This document shows positions 12,413-16,300 of a stretch of DNA of 16,300 bases, in pieces. The notes beneath the pieces were generated by a model that saw only the letters and a list, made by a program, of their open reading frames with translations, was not told where the DNA came from and made no database searches. Each line of letters starts with the position of its first letter. The stretch's first letter is position 1. The DNA is from Lachnospiraceae bacterium. GTDB taxonomy: Bacteria > Bacillota > Clostridia > Lachnospirales > Lachnospiraceae. Both the position numbers and the translations under genes were made by a program. The stretch is taken from NCBI GenBank assembly GCA_021204285.1, contig JAJPZP010000014.1, positions 1 through 16,300 of the forward strand, written 5' to 3'.

Positions 12413-14866
12413 TTATTTTTTCTTGTATCTGTATAATACACGGACTGAGTTCAGCACGCAGAGTACTGCGACGCCGGAGTCCGCGAATACCGCAAACCAC
12501 ATGCTCGCCATTCCCAGAAGGCCAAGCACAATCACCATTGCCTTGATGATGAGGGCGAAGACCACGTTCTGCATCGCCACACGCATGGCGTTCCGGGCGA
12601 TTCCGATGGAGTCCGCAATGGAGGTCAGACTGGAGTTCATGAACACCACGTCCGCCGCCTCGATCGCCGCGTCCGCGCCACTGCCCATCGCCGCGCCGAC
12701 ATCCGCGCCGGCCAGCACCGGAGCATCGTTGATACCGTCGCCGACGAACATGACCGCGCCGTTGCGCTTCCGGATCTCACCGAGCTGTGTCAGCTTATCC
12801 TGCGGCATCAGCTTCGCGTGCACTTCCTCGATGCCGGTCTGCTTCGCCACATCCAGCGCGCTCTCCTCGCCGTCGCCGGTCAGCATCGCCGTGTGGATGC
12901 CGAGCTCATGCAACGCCTTGATCGCAGCCGGGGATTCCTCCTTGATCGTATCCGCGATGACCAGATGACCGATGAACTTTCCGTTCAGCGCTGTCAGCAC
13001 CTCCGTGCCGAATTTCTCCGGCGCGTAGTCTCCGAGGTCCACCTCGAACTGCCGCATAAGCTTGCGGTTGCCGCACAGCACCTCGCCGTCCGCCACGATC
13101 GCGCGGATACCCTTTCCGGCGATTTCCTCGACCTTCGAGGGGCGCTCAATATTGACATTCTTTTCCTTCGCATAGGCGATGATACTGTTTCCAATCGGAT
13201 GCGTGGAGTTGATCTCGCAGGCCGCGCTCAAAGCCAGCAGCTTGTCCGCGTCCACACCCTTTGTCGGGACCGCTTCCTGTACCTCGAAGTTGCCCTTCGT
13301 GATCGTGCCGGTCTTATCCATGATCACGGTGGTCACATTCTTGATCGCCTCCAGGGAATTACCGCCCTTAAAGAGGATACCGAGCTTCGAGCCTGCTCCG
13401 ATGCCGGAGAAGAAGGCCAGCGGCACGCTGAGCACCAGCGCGCAGGGGCAGCTGATGACCAGGAAAGTCAGCGCCGTATAAACCCAGTGGTACCAGTTTC
13501 CGGTAAACAGGGACGGAACAATCGCCGTCACCAGCGCGATACCCACGACCGCCGGCGTGTAGATACGCGCGAAGCGGGTGATAAAGCGCTCCATCTGCGG
13601 CTTGGTCGCCGCCGCATTCTCCACGGAGTCGAGAATCTTCGTCACCATGGATTCTTCCAGCAGCTTCTCCACACGGATCTTGATCACGCCGGAGGTGTTC
13701 ACGCAGCCGGAGGTCACCTCGTCGCCGTAACCCGCAGCCACCGGTACCGGCTCGCCGGTCACCGGCGAAGTGTCGATCCGGCTCTCGCCCTCGACAATGA
13801 CGCCGTCCAGCGGGATCCTGTCGCCCGGGCGCACCAGAAGGATATCGCCGACCACGGCGCTCTCCGCGTCGATGACCTTTACCTCTTCACCGACCACCAG
13901 GTTCACCACATCCGGACGCATGTCGACTGCGTCCATGATGGCCTTGCGGCTGTTCTCGACCGCACGGTCCTCAAAGTACTCGCCGATGCGGTAGAATAGG
14001 ATGACGCCGACCGCCTCCGTGTAGCTGCCGATGATCAGGGCGCCCACCGTCGCGATCGTCATCAGGAAGTTCTCGTCAAAGACCTGTCCCTTCGGGATAT
14101 TTTTCAGCGCCGTCAGGACGATCTTGCCGCCCAGTATCACATAGGCAATGAGGCACAGGATGATCAGCGGCAGCGGAAGTTCCTCCACACCGCTGGTCTC
14201 ATGAATGACTTCTACAACAAGGAAGAGCGCCGCGCCCAGGATGATACCCAGAAGTTCCAGCTTTTCCTTCGGGAATTCTTTTTTCTTCTTCCGGCTCTCC
14301 GGATCGACTGCCTGCACCGGAGCCGCAGCCGCCACCTTGCGCTCTCGCTTCTTTACGACAACCTCGGATTCGATCCCCGTACAGATCTCCTGGATAACCG
14401 GAATGAGAGCGTCCGGATCCGGCGCGGAGACACGCAGCTGCTTCGTGGAGTAGGTGATCGTCGCGTAATCCACGTCCGGCAGCGCCTTGATCTTCGCCTC
14501 CATCTTCGCCGCACAGTTCGCACAGCCTAAATTTTCAAGAATGTAGACGCGCTTCTTATTCGTCGCGTCCGGCATATCGCAGGTGCAGTTCGCAAGACTC
14601 TCGCCGCACACGTCGCAGTACTCCTCGTGCGGATGGCAGAGCTCGCACTCGCAGTCGTCCGGATGTCCCGGCACATGGCTGTGTGCATGCTCGTGACCAT
14701 GGTCATGGCCGCAGCCACACTCGTCTCCATGGTCGTGTTCGTACCCGTGACCATGATCCTCTCCGCAGCCACACTCGTCTCCATGGTCGTGTTCGTGCCC
14801 GTGGCCATGATCCTCGCCGCAGCCACATGCGTCCTCATGCTGCTTCAACTCGTCTGGTGTCGCCAT
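12413..14866 (-). CDS. P1B-type heavy-metal transporting ATPase with His/Cys-rich N-terminus
   Basis: An 817-residue P-type ATPase of the CadA/ZntA-like P1B group. The N-terminus is unusual: about 2.7 copies of an 18-residue Cys/His/Asp repeat (CGCGEDHGHG and variants), then a second Cys-rich segment (CECELCHPH, YCDVCGES, NCTC). One HMA domain follows with CxxC at 115-118 (LGCANCA). The membrane CPC metal site is 473-475, the phosphorylated Asp is 517 in DKTGT, and GDGIND is 709-714. The last helices carry FADSGVAVLCVLNSVRVL, similar to the DxG of Zn/Cd/Pb exporters. The group pumps metal out of the cytoplasm. The ATG at 14866 is chosen because GAGGG lies 7 bases upstream; a GTG at 14899 is the longer option. 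It is the first gene behind a cobalamin riboswitch, which is surprising for a Zn/Cd-type pump. Confidence 0.94.
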   Translation of the reverse strand: MATPDELKQHEDACGCGEDHGHGHEHDHGDECGCGEDHGHGYEHDHGDECGCGHDHGHEHAHSHVPGHPDDCECELCHPHEEYCDVCGESLANCTCDMPDATNKKRVYILENLGCANCAAKMEAKIKALPDVDYATITYSTKQLRVSAPDPDALIPVIQEICTGIESEVVVKKRERKVAAAAPVQAVDPESRKKKKEFPKEKLELLGIILGAALFLVVEVIHETSGVEELPLPLIILCLIAYVILGGKIVLTALKNIPKGQVFDENFLMTIATVGALIIGSYTEAVGVILFYRIGEYFEDRAVENSRKAIMDAVDMRPDVVNLVVGEEVKVIDAESAVVGDILLVRPGDRIPLDGVIVEGESRIDTSPVTGEPVPVAAGYGDEVTSGCVNTSGVIKIRVEKLLEESMVTKILDSVENAAATKPQMERFITRFARIYTPAVVGIALVTAIVPSLFTGNWYHWVYTALTFLVISCPCALVLSVPLAFFSGIGAGSKLGILFKGGNSLEAIKNVTTVIMDKTGTITKGNFEVQEAVPTKGVDADKLLALSAACEINSTHPIGNSIIAYAKEKNVNIERPSKVEEIAGKGIRAIVADGEVLCGNRKLMRQFEVDLGDYAPEKFGTEVLTALNGKFIGHLVIADTIKEESPAAIKALHELGIHTAMLTGDGEESALDVAKQTGIEEVHAKLMPQDKLTQLGEIRKRNGAVMFVGDGINDAPVLAGADVGAAMGSGADAAIEAADVVFMNSSLTSIADSIGIARNAMRVAMQNVVFALIIKAMVIVLGLLGMASMWFAVFADSGVAVLCVLNSVRVLYRYKKK
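14684..14827 (-). repeat. In-gene 54-bp tandem repeat coding for the metal-binding N-terminus
   Basis: About 2.7 copies of a 54-bp unit encode 18-residue blocks that begin CGCG and contain the DHGHG-HEHDHGDE pattern. Copies one and two differ by a single residue (His to Tyr), and the third diverges. The near identity at the DNA level suggests recent expansion. Confidence 0.8.
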
Positions 14867-14949
14867 TTTCATACCCTCTTTGCATTCATTTTTATTCACT
14901 TGTCTGGTTCTTATGGGAATAGGAAGAACGGAAGAAATTTAAACAAAAG

Positions 14950-15005
14950 AAAAAACTGCTTCTTATCCATCGTAAGAATCATTCAGCGATCGATTACAAG
15001 CAGTT
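14950..15005 (-). terminator. Intrinsic terminator of the riboswitch expression platform
   Basis: AACTGCTT (14998-15005) pairs with AAGCAGTT (14954-14961), with ATCG/CGAT pairing further in, followed by TTTTTT on the minus strand (14950-14955). Its 5' arm overlaps the conserved 3' end and P1 strand of the cobalamin aptamer, so the two structures compete. It lies about 85 bp before the ATPase start. Confidence 0.8.
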
Positions 15006-15147
15006 CTCCTGACTCAAGTTCAACGTCTCAAAGCGTCTTCCCAGATATATATTCCAGTGACTCATCTGCTTCGTGACTCCCTTTCACAGTGGCGGGACCG
15101 TACCGGACTTTCACCGGTTTCTCTATTAATCCTCTCGGAACTTGTAA
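14994..15147 (-). promoter_or_regulatory. Cobalamin riboswitch aptamer
   Basis: On the minus strand the core reads AAACCGGTGAAAGTCCGG, then TACGGTCCCGCCACTGTGA. This contains the B12-box hallmarks GGTGAAAGTCC, CCCGCCACTG and GGGAGTCAC. CACTGG and CTGGGAAGAC follow, and finally GAGTCAGGAGAACTGC. P1 is formed by TTACAAG (15141-15147) and CTTGTAA (14994-15000), extended by TTC/GAA. The order and spacing match the large AdoCbl-type class. A 6-bp hairpin (CCGGTT/AACCGG, 15151-15166) precedes it. With its promoter and terminator it fills the 486-bp gene-free stretch before the P-type ATPase and should govern the eight-gene operon. Confidence 0.95.
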
Positions 15148-15192
15148 CGCCCGGTTCTCAAACCGGAAATTTAATTTAGTTTTCCACTCATT

Positions 15193-15220
15193 ACTATAAA
15201 CCTTTGACGGAAAATGTCAA
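15193..15220 (-). promoter_or_regulatory. Promoter of the cobalamin-riboswitch operon
   Basis: TTGACA (15215-15220), a 16-bp spacer, and TATAGT (15193-15198). Transcription would begin near 15186, about 40 nt before the aptamer P1 stem, so the whole riboswitch is included in the leader. Confidence 0.7.
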
Positions 15221-15239
15221 GCATTTTGAGAAAGTTCAC

Positions 15240-15285
15240 AAAATCAGGGACACTGCACATCGTTACATCTCCGGTGTCCCTGATT
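15240..15285 (-). terminator. Stem-loop terminator after the DUF1703-type gene
   Basis: A perfect 12-bp stem, AATCAGGGACAC (15242-15253) with GTGTCCCTGATT (15274-15285), has a 20-nt loop. On the minus strand it ends in TTTTG. The short T-tract makes it weaker than the other terminators here. It separates the upstream gene from the riboswitch promoter. Confidence 0.75.
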
Positions 15286-15352
15286 CCTGATAACTATTTC
15301 AGCAGCTCATCCTTCTTCTCCAGGATCGCCGCCTGCGCGCTCGGCAGAATTT

Positions 15353-16300
15353 TCAGCCCTCGAATACCTCTACTTTGCAGTGATGCTCCTTATCTTTTCG
15401 GCTGTAGCCTATCCCCACCAGCAGAATTCGCCCGCTGTGGCGCTTCTTTTCGGCCATTCTGCCCTGAAAGCGCAGCACATAGCCGCGATCCTTGATCTGC
15501 TGTATCGCAGCCTCCGGCGTGTCATCCACCTTCAGCTCCAGAATGATCCCATCCTCATCCTGCCGCTCCGGATAGAAGATAAAATCGGCATAGCCCTGAC
15601 CAGCCTTGCACTCCCGCTCCACGTAATAGCTGTCCCGCGCCGCCAGGTAGACGAGATTCACGATAGCTGTCAGCTCGGTCTCATGATTATAGTTCAGAAG
15701 CGGTGTCTCGGTATCGTGCGCAAACTGCAGGATTTCTTCCATCGTCGCCGTATCTTCGTCCAGCGTTGCCTGCAGCATCCGTCCGGACTCTTTCGCAAGT
15801 CGGTAAATGTATCCCAGATCCTTTTCCCGGCGAATCGTCCGCGCGAACTCATCCATCAGCTCCTTATTAGGAATCCGTACTCTTCCATTCTCATAGTTAA
15901 GGAAGCCGTACACCACCATCGCTGAGAAAATCTCGTCCTTCGTGCTCAAGTGCATGGCCGTGGCAGCGTATTCCTCCACATCCGCCCGAACCGACTCCCC
16001 GGCGACCATCAGCGCGACATCTTTTTTCACCCCATCCACATCGTTCACAATGTAAGTGGAAATTTCGGAGTAAGGTCCTGTGGAAGTCCAGTAACTGGCG
16101 AGGCAGTTATTGGTCAACGCTTTCACAACGGAGCGCGGATTATAAATTTTCTCACCACCTGCGGTCTGATACCCGTCATACCAGTAGCGCAGATCCTCCC
16201 GCGCAATTTTCGGTTCTGACTCGAACTTCAGGTAACGCTCATACAGATCGTCCACTTCCTGATCCGTAAAGCCAAAATATTCGCTGTACTTCGCCTGCAC
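15353..16300 (-). CDS. AAA-ATPase-like / PD-(D/E)XK nuclease family protein (DUF1703 type), 5' end outside window
   Basis: The last 315 or so residues of a protein with an AAA-ATPase-like N-terminal domain and a C-terminal PD-(D/E)XK nuclease-like domain. Visible family marks are the WYDGYQ...KIYNPRSVVKAL stretch near residues 40-62 and the nuclease-type core Asp239 (YADFIF), Glu255 and Lys257 (IILELKV). The first in-window codon is GTG and the frame is still open at the right edge. The P-loop part expected upstream is missing, so this is not the true start. Full-length members are typically above 500 residues. The family is widespread in gut Clostridia and Bacteroidetes, often in several copies per genome, and its biological role is not settled. 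A 60-bp stretch past its stop reads like the C-terminus of another protein in a shifted frame. Confidence 0.9.
   Translation of the reverse strand: MQAKYSEYFGFTDQEVDDLYERYLKFESEPKIAREDLRYWYDGYQTAGGEKIYNPRSVVKALTNNCLASYWTSTGPYSEISTYIVNDVDGVKKDVALMVAGESVRADVEEYAATAMHLSTKDEIFSAMVVYGFLNYENGRVRIPNKELMDEFARTIRREKDLGYIYRLAKESGRMLQATLDEDTATMEEILQFAHDTETPLLNYNHETELTAIVNLVYLAARDSYYVERECKAGQGYADFIFYPERQDEDGIILELKVDDTPEAAIQQIKDRGYVLRFQGRMAEKKRHSGRILLVGIGYSRKDKEHHCKVEVFEG

Noticed and set aside
12818..13999. 393-codon open frame on the plus strand
   Set aside because: It is antisense to the P-type ATPase, whose motifs are intact. The product is an Arg/His-rich shadow without domain features.
14684..14827. 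CRISPR-like repeat array
   Set aside because: The repeats are contiguous, have no spacers and stay in frame with the His/Cys-rich N-terminus of the ATPase.
1..15220. Genome-wide reassignment of TAG to a sense codon
   Set aside because: The DppB-like gene ends in TAG exactly at the next gene's ribosome binding site, and none of the other intact genes contains in-frame TAG.

Overview
The window looks like a chromosomal segment from a Gram-positive Clostridia genome, most likely Lachnospiraceae-like. The reasons are strong AAGGAGG-type ribosome binding sites, lipoprotein signal peptides, a LysM-G5-M23 cell-wall protein, a DUF3793/flavodoxin/DUF2325 cassette, and a fatty-acid locus that begins with fabH next to an acyl carrier protein. 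Every gene I can support lies on the minus strand, so transcription runs from right to left. The taxonomic placement is inference.

Right end (15.2-16.3 kb): the 3' part of an AAA-ATPase-like/PD-(D/E)XK protein (DUF1703 type), followed by a stem-loop terminator.

Central operon (about 15.2 to 4.86 kb): this is the most interesting part. A consensus promoter (TTGACA-16-TATAGT) is followed by a clear cobalamin riboswitch and an intrinsic terminator. Next come eight tightly packed genes: a P1B metal-transporting ATPase with a His/Cys-rich repeat N-terminus, two Dpp/Nik-type ABC permeases, a family-5 solute-binding lipoprotein, two ABC ATPases, a second and unrelated type I periplasmic-binding-like lipoprotein, and an AstE/AspA-type M14 zinc deacylase. 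The genes overlap or lie within 25 bp of one another, except for an 80-bp gap holding a stable hairpin. A strong terminator follows the M14 gene. The likely reading is a B12-responsive system for cobalt or a cobalt-containing/chelating ligand. The substrate cannot be read from the sequence.

Iron/redox-type cassette (4.87-3.34 kb): a promoter and an unusual double dyad (TTAG-N6-CTAA twice, abutting) precede DUF3793, flavodoxin and DUF2325 genes. The cassette ends in a strong terminator. The dyads resemble a metal-dependent DtxR-like operator.

Left end (3.3 kb to 1): a flavin reductase-like gene is translationally coupled (ATGA) to a LysM-G5-M23 peptidase gene, and fabH follows. Beyond fabH lies a consensus promoter (TTGACA-17-TATACT) and then the start of an acyl carrier protein reading frame that runs off the left edge. 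That reading frame is clearly ACP-like but carries two in-frame TAG codons and lacks a good Shine-Dalgarno, so it is either a decayed acpP copy or something odder.
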